Notes under the pieces: generated by a model
The model's database searches: none
What the model saw: the letters and a program-made list of their open reading frames with translations, nothing else
Told to the model about the DNA's origin: nothing
Source: Carya illinoinensis
Taxonomy: Eukaryota; Streptophyta; Magnoliopsida; Fagales; Juglandaceae
Direction of reading: 5' to 3'
Length of the DNA stretch: 64,000 nucleotides
NCBI RefSeq assembly: GCF_018687715.1
Contig: NC_056755.1
Span: forward strand, 19,045,001-19,109,000
Part shown: in pieces, positions 1 through 11,943 of the stretch
How the letters are laid out: every line of letters starts with the position of its first letter
Numbering within the stretch: position 1 is the stretch's first letter
Position numbers and translations under genes: made by a program

Positions 1-89
1 CCATGGTCCTTTGTTAGACATTTAGTTTGTATCCAAGAGTTTGAAAGTGGTACCCCTCCTAATGATATTTTGTTTATCACTCAACCTTT

Positions 90-272
90 TTGGGTCTGAC
101 TCCCCAATATGCCCTTGATTGCTATAACAAAAGAAGGGGGAGACGGATAGGCTCTGCTATTGATGAAGTTATAGCAGTAGATGTTGATAGGGTAGGAATT
201 GGATGGGGGAAATTCTTAAGGATCAAAGTTAATATTGAAATTACAAAACCACGGCACGAGGGAGATTGTTAA
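90..272 (+). pseudogene. LINE ORF1 fragment (DUF4283 / zinc-knuckle type gag-like protein)
   Basis: The peptide contains the pattern LDCYNK..GRRIGSAI.EVIAVDVD, then WGKFLRIKVNI.ITKP. This is the segment after the DUF4283 domain in plant LINE and copia-like ORF1 proteins, just before a CX2CX4HX4C knuckle. In life it would coat the element RNA. The zinc knuckle itself is not recognisable downstream. A frameshift sits near 100-115, because the PL residues usually preceding DCYNK are in another frame. It is a relic with no expected function. Confidence 0.6.
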
Positions 273-1154
273 ACATTGGTGTGAAACAACTACGAATTGA
301 TTTCAAGTATGAAAAGTTGCCAATTTTCTATTTTCACTAAGGTGAAGCATAAGGAGAGTTCATCTACAATAGAAAAAAGTTGCCAATTGAGGCAAGCCGA
401 TCACTATATGGCCAATGGTTGAGAGCATCCTCAATAATTAATCCAAGTGTATATGGAAGCATAAAATATGTGGGTAGCAAGATAAAACCCAAACAAAAGC
501 TCATCAGCATGGTAGTTCCGATGTGCTAGAAAGTAGCAAAACTACATATGAAAAGGATGATCAGTCACTAAAATTGGCAGCACATTGAAAGGCCTCTCAA
601 ATGGAAGCAATTGTTGTAGGTTGTGAAGATTATCCTGATAAGCTAATAATTTAAATACAAAGAAGGGATCCTTTCTAAGTCATCATCCTATCAATTGCCC
701 AAATGGTATTGATCTTGATATGGTAAGTCACCCTGATTTAGCTACCAGAGTGAAAGGGCACTCAAAAGAAATGGAGGATAAGGAGCCATATGATAGCATG
801 AAGCTTGGCATGATTAAAGATAAGCTCTCTTCTAGCCTCATTAAGAGTCCCAGCTTGTGCACCAATCTAGTAAGTATTATTAAAAATTCTATTATGGGTT
901 TGAACTTTACTGCTGCTAAATTTACAAAGAAAATTGGGTGGAAGACGCGAGCAAGAGGGGCTCACCTGTTAGAAAAAAATATCTTTGACTAGTATGACCA
1001 GTATGGAGCCAAATGGTGGTGTGATAGATGAGTGAAGAAGAGAGGGAGGGCTAACTCTGCAGCTGTTATTTTGGACAATTCTATAGAAAAAGTCCAAAAC
1101 CAAGCTCAATCCTAAAAGGAGCATAACTAAGGATGAAGTGTTGGAGTTTGCTGG

Positions 1155-1352
1155 ATGGCACTACCAGTAGCAATGATTTACTCAAGTTGGAACTTTTTAC
1201 AACTTGAGAACCTTCAGATAGTTAGAGAACTTCATCTCTTGGTGAAAACAAAGTGTCCCAACATAGATTTTCTTATGGAAACAAAAAGTAGTAGGGAAAG
1301 AGTCAAAAAATTAGAAATCATATTAGATTTTATCGAAGTTTGTGGTAGATAG
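1155..1352 (+). pseudogene. LINE ORF2 endonuclease N-terminus, broken
   Basis: Residues 17-65 of this frame read LQIVRELHLLVKTKCPNIDF and then LMETKSSRERVKKLEIILDF. This matches the start of plant L1 ORF2 apurinic-like endonucleases (normally WNCRGLGN..TVRELH..VK...P.IVFLMETK). The ETK glutamate corresponds to a catalytic metal ligand. The WNCRG start is lost to mutation, and stops interrupt the frame at about 1350. The rest of the endonuclease and the reverse transcriptase are absent. Nicking activity is not expected. Confidence 0.65.
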
Positions 1353-1849
1353 TAAAGGATGGAGCAGTGGTTTAGAAAATTTTGGAAGTCGACCACGAAG
1401 GTAAAATTGGACGCTTTCACTATAAGGCATATCTCTATTAAAGTCACTGAAAATGAAAGTGGGGAGGAATGGGTAATTATTGGTTTTTATGCGTAATGCC
1501 CCAAAAGAAGTTTGATGCAAAGAATTTTTTTTATTTAGACATTGGGCATGTCATGCAAATTTAGGAAAAATTCATGGATTAAAAACAAGTTAGGTTTTCG
1601 GTTTGATAGGAAAGTTGATGCTAAGGGACTGTAACATTTGGATTGTCTTGGGCATTTAGGATGATAATATGCAAAATGGATTGTACTGTCAGATTTGTGA
1701 GAAATTTTAGGATCTTATGTTGCAATAACATTTTTCATGATTCTCGGTTGCTAAATGGGCCAATTGTAGGTGCGGCGCATCATCAACCAACTTTCACAAT
1801 GCCATTAGGACACCTAAGTTAGCCAAGAAACACTAGGAAATCTTGTTGA

Positions 1850-3365
1850 CACATGGCACCATCACCATCCTCTATTTTGGACCTCATTTACACATTCCAA
1901 GCTTCGTACACTTGTGTAAAGAACTTGAGTGTAGAACAAGACAAGGCCACGCTATTCTTACAAAACCTTACACACTTTTTTAGCACCATGCCCTGCCTTT
2001 TCAGCCTTGTACCTTTTCAGCCTTGTACCATGTCTGTACACCCTTCTTCACATTTGAATTTCACTCCCCAACTGCCCAACACAACACATAGGTGGCTTGC
2101 TTTCACACACATATAAGTTTATTTTTTTAAGCAACTTATCACATGCCACTTACAACCCTATACCCTGCCATTGTACCAAGTTTTTCCAACCCACAACTCA
2201 CCTTTACACTCAATCAATCCGCCCCTCACATGCCTCTCGGTTACTTCATCAATTTCTTTTAAGCACAAGTCTCATTTCACTAGCACCAAAGCCCATTGTC
2301 CTGCATTGTACCAAGCCATCAATCCCCATCTCTAGTCCGTTTTTATTTCCTAGATCCACCACTCACTCATCCTCGTTTGGTCATCCTCACTTACACAAGA
2401 TTAAGCACTTCAAACTTTTCACAAGGGGGAAAACTGAGTGAGTGATAGAGAACAAGTTTGGTAAGCCCCTTTCCTCATCCCTTCCTCTTATATTTTGAGT
2501 ACTTAAGTTAGGAGCATGATAGCTTGTGCTTGAATATTTTCTTTAAGTGAAAGGGTTGATCTTTGGTAATGTTGGGATATGCAGACTTTGGCTAGCATTG
2601 TTGTTTGCAGTTGTGAATTGGATTGCCATATAGTTTTAGGCTTTACTTGATGATTTTAGTTTTGATGAAGTTGGTGACTTGTATTGTGCATAAAATCTTG
2701 GTTTGAGCTTGTAACACAAGTTCTCTCATTCATAAGTTTGCATGAATCACTTAGGGTTAGTAAAACCAAAAGTTAATGTGAGCTTTTTAAGTGAGTTGAC
2801 TCTTTTGGACTCTAAAGTTTTGGTTTGGTGAGTGGATCCTTTAAACCCTTTTTAATGGAAGTTAGATCTATGTGTTAAGGTTGATTTGAAACATGAGACT
2901 TGTGATTGAGTTGAATTGGTGATATATGTTTATGGATACGTGATTTTGGTTCAAGCTTTGAAGTCTTAGCTATTGACTTGATTTAATCTTGAAGTTTCAT
3001 TATGACATGGTTAAAATGGTGCTAAACCTAGCTAAGGCTTGACTATGATGATCATAGTTGAGTTACTTCAAGAAAATTAACATGTTACATAAAGATTTAG
3101 TCAATTATTCAAGAGGAAAGGACATGCATATTTGGGTTTTAGGGTTTATGGTATGAGTTGTATTCTATCTCCTTGACATCATGAATTAGTTGTTTAGTGT
3201 TATGTAATACCATCTACAAATGACTACTTAGCATGTTAGAGATAAGGATGTGTGGTTTATTTAAGTTCTTAGTGTTCATGTGCAAAAGAAAATTTAAGAA
3301 CACTATGTTAATTCTCGGGTTGTGTTTTGTGACTATGGTGTCTTTATTGTTTGATGGAGATTCGT
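1850..3365 (+). repeat. Old Ty3/gypsy LTR-like repeat, copy 1 (3' truncated)
   Basis: This block matches 5740-7150 in order and orientation, best from about 2425 onward. Shared phrases include TACTTAAGTTAGGAGCATG versus TACTCAAGTTAGGAACATG, GTTGATCTTTG, GGGATATGC, TGATGAAG.TTGGTGACTTGTAT and GAAAGGACATGCATATTT. The upstream parts share C-rich phrases such as CATGCCCTGCC and TTGTACC. The second copy leads into a primer-binding site at 7625, so the pair is read as LTRs of one gypsy family. This copy loses homology near 3360 and lacks the last 450 bases and any primer site. Divergence is high, so the insertion is old. Ends are approximate. Confidence 0.55.
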
Positions 3366-3394
3366 TTGATGATAATGTTTACTGATGATAGGGA

Positions 3395-3765
3395 GTTGGA
3401 TAAGGCGACGATATAGAATAAGTATCTATTACCTAGAATCAACGATCTATTAGAACAACTACAAAGAGCTTCAGTGTTCCCAAAGACAGATCTGTAATTA
3501 GAATATCATCAACTTATAGTTAGAGAGTAGGACGTTTTGAAGATTGCTTTTAGGACAAGATACCGCCACTACGAGTTCTTGGTGATGTCCTTTGGGTTAA
3601 CATATACTCATGCAACATTCATGGATATGATGAATGGAGTATTCAGGCCATACCTGGATAGCTTTGTTGTCATGCTCATTGATGACTTTCTGATTTATTC
3701 AAAGAGCGAGGAAGAGCATCGAAGGCACCTCAGTTTGGCTCTAACCAAATTTAAGAAATAGGAAT
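3395..3765 (+). pseudogene. Ty3/gypsy reverse transcriptase fragment
   Basis: The frame at 3537-3761, extended upstream past stops, shows KYLLPRINDL.EQLQ.AS, then [20 protein letters not shown]. These are followed by the catalytic motif [14 protein letters not shown] and EEEHRRHLS. This is the palm of a gypsy reverse transcriptase (usual motif FIDD) of the chromovirus type. At least three stops lie upstream of 3537, and the thumb and RNase H are missing. It sits directly after LTR copy 1 with no gag, protease or primer site between, so it is a rearranged leftover. The two metal-binding aspartates are still present. Confidence 0.8.
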
Positions 3766-5739
3766 GTAAAAGCATGTATGTATCAGAATCTAAACTTCAT
3801 AAAAATAGGGACTTCTTGCCCTTCATAACCTCAAAATGTTGCATCATTTAAGATACATAGAGTTAGTCACCTTAGGCAGTTGACTAAGTTATAAATGAAA
3901 GCTCTGCTCAGTTATGAATATCCTACAAAAGGCATAGGTTAACTATGGTGAACACTAGTGCTAAAACAGGTCATAGCCTCCTTAGTTAGGACTTAGGTAG
4001 TGTTGACTCCTCTTCCTCAGGCAAGCGCTTGAACTTGCATCAAAGTCTATAGTCTCATTCTGTCTCAAGAACGAGACTATAGATAGGTTAGGCAAGTATG
4101 ACAAGACTGTAATGAGGATAATGCTATCGGGATGCAATGAAAGCATGAATCATGCAAATACTAGAATAATACACAAGTGCATGGGAGGTATCATCCTCTT
4201 TCCTTGCAACTACATGCATTTCTCAAAACCTGGCAAGGAATCATCCTTGTGGAAACATATATATATATTTACATATATGTATGGTGAGGAATCAACCTCT
4301 CTGGACGTAGCCCTCTCTTTATGCAAAATAGATGAAAACTCAATAGTACTATTATGGCGAGGAGTTACCCATCTACATATAATAGAAAATTTGTAAAAAC
4401 CAATATTGGGTCAAGTATCATTCTTTTCTCATAGGCATTCATTCCTTCAATTGCTGATAAGCACAAATTGAAACTTGTTGCCCCCGGTATGCTACTCTAC
4501 TAGCACATAATATGCTGGGAGATCCCATATCTTGACTATTATGTAAGGCCATCTACAATATTGTTCCACCCCACTTCTCACAATGCATTCTCCTTCTCGT
4601 GTGATGTATGTAGTAATGCTTCGCGGAATGGTCCTGATAAATTCTCCATCCCATACCATGATTATAGACTCTCACTGACTCAACAGACACTTACACGCAC
4701 ACATTGGCATCCAAAGTTCCCATTCAAGATATTACAACAGAAGCGAAAAACAATTAAAGTATCGAAAACATTGAAAGCATAAGAAGTTAGTGAGTAAATA
4801 CTTATTTATGCTTGTAGAAAAAGGGGAGAAGATTATAGAAGTGATGCAATATTTTTCACACACAATATTCACATTACATTATCCAGCACTGTTTTAGAAG
4901 CTAACCTACCTTCCTACGTTAGAAGTCCTCTCATTGCTTTCTTGCTCCCTTTTTGCAGCAATTGCCTTCTCAATCTCTTTAGTGAATAAGGTTTCAATAG
5001 TGAGATACTATCCCATGTCTAGGTCCTTTAAATAAAGTGGGAATGTCTGATGTCCTTTTTGACATATCATTGGTTGCATATATGTTTGGATAGGAGTCTT
5101 TCATCCTTAACCTGTCATATTGCAGGATGAAAAAGACAAGTGATCAAGGCATGGTTCGCACACCCTACAGTCTGGCAACTCCTCATTTCTCCTTTGAATG
5201 AGGAACCTCCACGTGGAGTTGGGTCATACTACTGGGTCCTGACGACACGACTTGTCGAGCTTTCACCTTTAAATGTAGAGCCACTCCAGATGTGACCTCT
5301 CAGATGGAGTGAGTGCTTCTGCACTTGTTGGTGACACTTCACTGAACTCTTCCATGTTATCCCAGAAAGTTCCCATGATTGGTTGTGTTAGTCATTATCT
5401 GTATTTCCTCTTTGGTGAGTGATCCTTTCTCGCCTTGGGCAGGTAGCTTACAACTAGCCCAAACTCATTAGTTCCTTTAGCTCCTTGTTCTCGTCCTTAC
5501 AGGGGATGAATTCTCTACCTCTTCTGTCGTGGTCGAGTTCCTCATCTCTACCTTGCTTTGGGACATGTTAGCTAGGATTCCCATGTGGTACTTGCTTGCT
5601 CAGATGTTTGACTAGTTGGACTTGGTGTCTCCTGCTGTTGGCTTTTAAGACCATTGGAGTGCTCCTCATTTTTGCCTTTCCTTCAACTCCATGAATGGAC
5701 CATTCCCTTTCGTGTTAGGTAGGACCCTCACTTTCTTCA
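3766..5739. other. Intergenic, unclassified decayed repeat DNA
   Basis: No credible gene. Reading frames at 4112-4396 and 4561-4782 have no recognisable domain. On the minus strand 4130-4350 has phrases reminiscent of chromovirus LTRs (ATGCATGTAGTTGC, TGCATGATTCATGC), so this may be another decayed LTR. I could not find its ends. A short TATATATATATTTACATATATG tract lies at 4257-4278. The 4900-5700 part is of mixed composition and shows nothing I recognise. Confidence 0.4.
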
Positions 5740-7620
5740 GCCATGTACCATTTGCCTAGCCCCCTCTCTTTGGGTTTGAAAGTCAAACCCCAAAACCAAG
5801 CAACACAACTCCATTAAATGCATACCCCTAAACTTGATTTGCTCTTTCGTTCACAACACAAGCTTTCTCCTTTTAAAATCAAGCTATCCCATGACATGCC
5901 CAACCCCATGCCCTGCTGTGTATTGGCTTTTTCAACCACCAAACCCACCTCCTCACTCAAGCCAACCGCCCCTTCCCTTATGTCACTCAGTTCTCTTCAA
6001 ATCTTGCATCAAATCACTTGGTTAGCTTTACAAGCAATAGCATTTTAGCCCATGCCCTGCCATGTACCGAAACACTCTCCCTTAGATCCCCTCATCTCAA
6101 TTTATTTTGTTCACATGTCCCCCATCACTCCCTCTCACTTGTACACAAACTTGCGCATCAAACCTTGCACAAAAGAGAGAAGCCGTGTGTGAGAAAGGAG
6201 AAATAAGGGAGTTAGCCTTTCTCTTAGTAAATAATTTCCATAAGCCCTTCTTCTTCAACTCTTCCTCTTCTATTTTTATGATACTCAAGTTAGGAACATG
6301 TTAGCATGTGTGTTAGAATGTCTTTCTTAACGGAAATAGTTGATCTTTGATAATTTTGGGATATGCTCAATTCAGCTAGCTTGAGTGTATGTTGTTTTGA
6401 AGTTTTAACTTGAAGTGCCATGTAGTCTTAGGATTTTCATAAATTATGTTTTGATGAAGTTTGGTGACTTGTATGGGGAGTCTAATCTTAGTTTGAGCTT
6501 GTAAGACAAGTTATCTCATTCAAAACTTTGCATAAATTGATTAGGATTAGTGAATCCAGAGGTTAGTGTGAGCTTCCTTTATGAGTTGATGCTTTTGAAC
6601 TCTAAAGTATTGGTTTAGTGAGTAGATCCTTGAAATCCCTTTCAATGGAAACTAGATCAATGTGTTAAGCTTTAATTTAAATCAGGAAACTTGTGTTTAA
6701 GTTGAGTTGTGATGTACTTTTATGGATTCAAGATCTCGGTGCAAGCCTTGAGGTTCTTAGCTTTTTGCTTCTGTTAATCTTCTAACTTGGTAATGATATA
6801 GTTAAAATGACACTAAAAACTAGCTAAAGCTTGAATATGATGGTCATGGGTAAACTATTTCAAGAAAAACTATCAAGCTACATAAGGATTTAGTCAAAGA
6901 CTCAAGAGTGAAGGACATGCATATTTCGGGTTTTAGGTAGTGGTATGATTTGAATTCTATCCCTTCGATATCATGAACTAGTTGCTTAGTGTTGTGTAAT
7001 ACCATCTAGAAATGAGTATGTGGCATGTTAGAATTATGATATCTAATTTATTGAAGTTTTTAGTGTCCATTTGCAAAACAAAAGTTAGGAAAATCATGCT
7101 AAGTCTCAAGTTGTGATATGTGACTATGTTGACTATTTTATGTGATAGATATTCGGTTATGACATAACCTAGGGTGCCAAAATATTGATCATATTTGATT
7201 TAGTTTATGTCAAGTGTCAACTTGTGAATCAAGAGATTTCAATATGATCTTAAGACTAAATCACACTTAGTGAAACATGGTTTAGTATGTGTTTCGGTTT
7301 TGGTGAATTCCTTGTAATAATTGCATGATTCATTAAATTATAAGTTCAAAAATGGATTTAAAATAGAAAATGGAAATAGATAGGGTTTATAAAGTCTTGT
7401 GAATTTTGGGGCCAGATTGCAAATAGTGAAAGTTTAGGGGAATATTTGCAAAGTTTAGGGGAATTATGGGGCATATTTGCAAAGAGTGCTCAAAGAGTGT
7501 TAGATTTTGTAATTGCCTTTGATAACATGATTCCTAACCTTAGATATATCTCTCATTTCAGTCCACGAAGATTTATAGAACTCAAGAATTTTGTAAGATT
7601 ACTTATAACTTACTCTTGGT
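5740..7620 (+). repeat. Old Ty3/gypsy LTR-like repeat, copy 2 (with primer site downstream)
   Basis: This is homologous to 1850-3365 (see phrases there). It continues about 450 bases further to 7620, where a tRNA-iMet-type primer-binding site starts, as expected for a 5' LTR. Pyrimidine-rich DNA (5800-6150) is followed by T-rich DNA, like many gypsy LTR transcripts. A TG...CA boundary was not identified with confidence, so both ends are approximate. No intact gene lies in it; frames at 5818-6304 are unsupported. Confidence 0.55.
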
Positions 7621-7624
7621 AGGG

Positions 7625-7635
7625 TGGTATCAGAG
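7625..7635 (+). promoter_or_regulatory. Primer-binding site, tRNA-iMet type
   Basis: TGGTATCAGAG is complementary to the 3' end of plant initiator tRNA-Met. It is where minus-strand cDNA synthesis starts in most plant LTR retrotransposons. It directly follows the LTR-like repeat and precedes gag, which fixes the plus orientation of this element. Confidence 0.8.
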
Positions 7636-7799
7636 TAATTATGTCCCTGGGTAAAACACAAGTCCTTAGGAATTTGTCCCAGAATATAGGTTGGATTACC
7701 AGTGTCATGTCTAGGCTTGAATTATAAAAATATTGAGTTTGACTTTTAATGTGCTACACATGAACCTATGTGTATCAAGAATAGACACATGACCCATGG

Positions 7800-8675
7800 T
7801 TCACCACCTTGAAATCCAGTCAGAAATGATGATCAAAGGGAGCAGAATCCTCTCATGGATGGAGGACACACAATGGCAGAGGATATTCTCCATATGATGG
7901 AGATTCTGAGGCAGCAATTGCAGTTGTTTCAAAGACAAATGTAGTAGCAACAAGCACAAGGGCACCGACCGAAACCATCACAAGTGTAGGCCAGAGGTTG
8001 CCCCAATGAAAAGTTTCTAGTGTATAGATACCCCAACTTCATGGACACTAAAGGAACCATAAGGGTAGGCAAATGGCTAATTGATTTAGATTGAACATTT
8101 GAGATCTGTGGGCGTATGGAGGATCAGAAGATGTTGTTTGCCAAATACCTGTTGCTGGGACACTAGAAGGCAACTGCTGGTGAGAGATCTAGGAAACATT
8201 GCTGCATTAACTTGGGGAAGGATCAAGGAAAAATTTGATAATCGACTCTTCCTAGAATCAGTTAAGCAACTGAAGGTGCATGAACTTGCATCATTAGTAA
8301 AGGAGAGCATGTCAGTTAAGAAGTACACTTTTAGATTTATAAAATTAGGGAGATTCACACCTCACTTGAATTCTACAGAGAAGGTGCAGACATAAATATT
8401 TCAAGGGGTTTGCAGCTGAGAATTTGCAGCCAAGTTGACTGCTTTTGAATCAACAATTATCAAGAGCTAGTCAATGTGGCAACAATTGCAGATATGCCAT
8501 GAAGGCCTATTTTAGGTGTGGCCAGCTAGGTGATATGATCAGAGATTTCCCCAATAATGCTCAAGGAAGTGGAGTGGCCCCCAACATAGATAGCAAACCA
8601 AAGTCGTCGTCCCAAATACTAGCTCAAGTGTATGCTGTCACTTAGGGAGATGCGGATGCCAATGCTCTAGTGACT
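7800..8675 (+). pseudogene. Ty3/gypsy gag, broken, plus strand
   Basis: Frames in 7840-8640 give the gypsy capsid. ICG.MEDQK precedes LTWGRIKEKFDNRLFLESVK, then YTFRFIKLGRFTPHLNSTEK (frame 8099-8395). A degenerate zinc knuckle AYFRCGQLGDMIRDFPNN lies near 8500-8555, with the usual histidine and cysteine spacing lost. It ends in AQVYAVT and a stop at 8643-8645. The family role is packaging of element RNA. The capsid is homologous to the minus-strand gag at 12186-12809, so the two elements are related but diverged. Protein continuity is lost to several frameshifts and stops. At about 8675 the sequence abruptly becomes pol on the other strand. Confidence 0.75.
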
Positions 8676-8680
8676 TCGTA
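8670..8680. other. Inverted junction between plus-strand gag and minus-strand pol
   Basis: Plus-strand reading runs as the end of gag to about 8673 (AQVYAVT...GDADANALVTS). From about 8676 rightward the minus strand reads as the end of gypsy integrase (KLSPWYVGPYEV). The two elements belong to a similar family but meet in opposite orientation with no LTR, target duplication or spacer. The breakpoint is placed to within about ten bases by where each reading loses sense. Confidence 0.6.
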
Positions 8681-9868
8681 TGGTCCTACATACCAGGGAC
8701 TCAATTTTCCTCTCTTGCCAAATCGTACAACTCCTTTCATTGGTGAAATCTTAATATATACCCAATCTCTTATGGCAAATTCCAGATTTATTTGTCGATT
8801 ATCGACATAACTTTTCTGTCGATTCTGGGCTACTTGCATTCTTTCTCTAATTAATGCTACTTGCTTTTGAGCTTCTTGTAAATATTCAGACCCTAGTATT
8901 TTCTTCTCTCCGACTTCGTCCCAATACAACGGGGATCTATACTTTCTCTTGTACAATGCCTCATAAGGCACCATTTGAATTGTGGCCCGAAAACTGTTGT
9001 TGTAAGCAAATTCTATCAAAGGCAAGTGACTTTCCCATTGCCACATAGTTCCAACACACATGCTCGCAACATATTCTCTAGTGTTTGGATCATATGTTCA
9101 GTTTGTTCTCCAATGTTTGGATCAAACGTTCAATTTGTTCATCTAGTTGTGGATGATAGGCGCTACTAAACCTCAAACTAGTACCTAGCAACTTTTGCAA
9201 ACTCTGCCAGAAACGTGAAGTGAATCGCATATCTCTGTTTGACACTATGGACTTGGGTACTCTGTATTATTGAATTATCTCTTTAACATAAATTAGAGAA
9301 AACTTATCCATGGAGTCTGTAATAGCTATGGAAAGAAAATGTGTGCTCTTCGTCAGCCTTTGACCACAACCCAAATCTTCTTTCTTGATTATGTCCTTGG
9401 CAGACTTATCATAAAGTACATGGACACATCTACCCATTTCCATTCTGGGATCGACAATGGCTACAATTCTCGAGCTGGCCTTTGATGTTCAGCCTTCACT
9501 AATTGGTAGAATGGTCATTTTGCTACAAATTCTGCTACGTCCTTCTTGATTCCTTCCCACCAAAATTGACCTTTCAGATCCCGATACATCTTAGTGCTTC
9601 TAGGGTTACAATGAGCTTCCCTCAAAATCATTTTCTTCAATTTTGGGATCGCAGGAATTACCTTCCTCTTCTTATAACACAGTATCACGTTCTTACCGAT
9701 GGTAAAATGCAGCAGTCCTTTGGATTTCGCAATCCTTTGTTGAAATTTCTCAAGTTTATGATCTTTTTGTTGCCCTTCTAAGATCTCTTTCTCAGTTAAC
9801 GGTGTGATCTCTTGTATTGCTGCTAATATGGCATTTCTTGGTGGACATCCAATCAATATGTTCCTCAT
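8676..9868 (-). pseudogene. Gypsy integrase, broken
   Basis: The frame 9515-9868 ends with the HHCC zinc-finger region (ILREAHCNPRSTKMYRDLKG, then FWWEGIKKDVAEFV). The frame 8642-9061 has the C-terminal part of the catalytic core and beyond (WESHLPLIEFAYNNSF, MVPYEALYKRKYRSPLYWDE, then LSPWYVGPYEV). Between them (9062-9514) the DDE core is present only as short frameshifted bits. Integrase inserts element cDNA into the chromosome. The protein is interrupted by multiple stops and its last 60-100 residues are cut off at the inverted junction. Confidence 0.8.
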
Positions 9869-11235
9869 TTCAGCCAGTAGAGATGGCTAGTCGGTTTGAG
9901 CCTTGCGAGTGAGGGCATCGACGATGATACTTTATCTTGCACTGATAATCGCTAATCGTTTTGACCCATCTTCTTTGCCTCATGTTCAAATTATTCTAAC
10001 TAAACAAATACTTATGATCTGTAAACACTTCGCATTTTTCTCTATACATGTAATGTCTCCAAATCTTCAATGCGAAGACTACTGTAGCCATTTCTAAGTC
10101 ATGGATATGATAATTCTGTTCATGATCTCTGAGCTGTCGCAAAGCATAAGATATGAATCATCCTTCCTTCATCAATACACATCATAATTCCATTTTAGAG
10201 GCATCACTATAAACTACATAAGGCTTATAAGGTTTAAGTAAAGCCAATAGCAGTGTTGTGGTTAACCTCTTTTTCAGCTCTTAGAAACTCTTCTCACACT
10301 CCTCATTTCTAACACACTTTACATTCTTCTTCATCAATGCTGTTAATAGACCAGAGAGTTCAGAAAATCATTCCACAAATCTCCCTTAGTATCTAGCCAA
10401 ACCAAGAAAACTACATATTTCGTGGGCATTGGTTTGCCTTTGCCATTCTGTTACGACTTCTATCTTGGTAGGGTCTACAACTACTCCTTTACTATAAATG
10501 ACATGTCCCAAAAACTTCACCTCTCAAAGCCAGAACTCACACTTACTAAGTTTGGTGTAAAGCTGGTGTTCTTACAAAGTTTCCAATACTAATCTCAAAT
10601 GTTCCCTATGTTCTTTGTCATTTCGGGATTATATCAATATATCATCTATGAATACTACCACAAAACTATTCAAGTACTGTCTAAAGATCTGATTCATTAA
10701 ATCCATAAATGCCACCAAGGCATTAGTCTACCTGAAAGGCATTATTACTCAAAACTCGAAATGTCCATAAAGAGTTCAAAAGGCGATCTTAAGTATATCT
10801 TGATCTTTGATCTTGAAATGGTGATATCCCGATCATAAATCTATGATATCCCGATCATAGATCTATCTTAGAAAATACTAAAACTCCTTGTAACTAGTCC
10901 AATGGATCATCAATCTGTGGCAAGCGATAGTTGTTCTTGATAGTTACTTGATTCAATTCCCAATATAGTGCACATTCTCAAAGTTCTGTCTTATTTTTTT
11001 TTTTCACAACGAGGATTGGTGCTCCCCAAGGAGACAAGCTAGGGTGAATAAAGCCCATCTGTAGTAGTTCCTTGATTTGAACCTTCAATTCGTTTAATTC
11101 TGCTAGAGCCATTTGGTAAGGAGCCTTGTGCACTGGGGCTGTTGCCAGCTCTAGTTCTATTACGAACTCTGTTTCTTGGTCTAAGGGTAATCCAGGCAAA
11201 TCGTTAGCAAAAACATTAGGAAAATCTTCTATCAT
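9869..11235 (-). pseudogene. Gypsy reverse transcriptase and RNase H, heavily decayed
   Basis: The frame 10978-11235 starts this part: IEDFPNVFANDLPGLPLDQE, APVHKAPYQMALAELNELKV, then SPWGAPILVVKKK, the classic N-terminal end of gypsy reverse transcriptase. Downstream on the minus strand the palm and RNase H (9900-10950) are recognisable only as short pieces split by many stops. Examples are the ILVFSKIDL-like and '[11 protein letters not shown]'-like positions near 10840 and 10630. No open frame over 60 codons remains there, so no activity is expected. Confidence 0.7.
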
Positions 11236-11244
11236 TGGTATTCC

Positions 11245-11800
11245 CTAGACTCCTTTGGGCTCCTCCGTTGTACTAGTCACCACAAGATAAGCGGCAACTC
11301 CACCCATCAAACTCTTCTTAACTTGTTTGGCTATTACTAACGATGGAACTAACTTAATTGTCTCAGCCATGTAATAGATTCTATATTTGGTAGGCAAATC
11401 AAATACCACTTCCTTTGGCAGTCTATCTTGGTGTAATGCCTTGATAGCCAATCCATCCGTAGGATTAAGTTGAATTCCATACAAAGTTAAACCTGCGACT
11501 TCCAATGGACATTTCTTAACCACTCGCATGCACCCAACTATCTTCCCACCTGAAATAGCTAGCAGAACCTATTGAGGCAAAGGTTTTGTATTCAACTCTC
11601 ATCTTTGCATGCAACCAAAAGACACAAAAGATCATGATGCTCAATCAAATAGAGCACAAGCTGTGTGTTGCATCATCTTAACCTGGTGATTACTATTTAC
11701 TTCTCATACAAGTACTATTTACTAGTTAGTGTAGTGTTGGAAATATTATTGGTGATTACTCCAACATCAGTTGCCTTGTCAGCCTCCAAATCTACCTCTC
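11245..11800 (-). pseudogene. Gypsy protease and linker, broken
   Basis: The frame 11245-11529 has the protease tail and linker to reverse transcriptase (CPLEVAGLTLYGIQL, then KLVPSLVIAKQVKKSLMGGV and STTEEPKGV). The catalytic region lies near 11640-11680, where the minus strand reads LFD, stop, AS, stop, SFV. The normal family motif is LFDSGASHSF, so the active-site glycine codon has become a stop. This protease would cut the Gag-Pol precursor. It is inactive as it stands. Confidence 0.6.
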
Positions 11801-11863
11801 TAGGTGTGATGGCATAAACCTTAGCCTTCACAAGGGTCTTTACTCCACCACCTAGTGTTGCTA

Positions 11864-11943
11864 CTCCTCCAGGCGTGTTGCATGGACAATCTTGGATAAA
11901 TTGGCCAGTCTAACCACATTTAAAGCATGCTCTGGTGATTAAT
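11864..11943 (-). pseudogene. Gypsy gag zinc knuckle, degenerate
   Basis: The minus strand reads ACFKCG, stop, TGQFIQDCP. This is the CX2CX4HX4C RNA-binding knuckle with the histidine changed to glutamine and one codon turned into a stop. It lies between capsid and protease, as expected for Ty3/gypsy gag. Confidence 0.7.

Larger units (their letters stand above)
1..1650 (+). mobile_element. Decayed LINE (L1-type) fragment: ORF1 tail plus endonuclease start
   Basis: Reading the plus strand in several frames gives two LINE hallmarks in the right order. The first is the C-terminal part of the ORF1 nucleic-acid-binding protein near 90-272. The second is the beginning of the ORF2 apurinic endonuclease near 1190-1350. 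Between them the sequence is full of stops. No reverse transcriptase follows: homology stops around 1650, before the unrelated LTR-like repeat. The left end is cut by the window edge. It is not the missing front of the LINE at 44.7 kb, because both carry the same endonuclease start. Family assignment is from motif recognition by eye; exact ends are uncertain. Confidence 0.65.

Noticed and set aside
4112..4782. Two plus-strand frames of 73-94 codons as host genes
   Set aside because: No domain or splice context; surrounding DNA looks like decayed LTR sequence.
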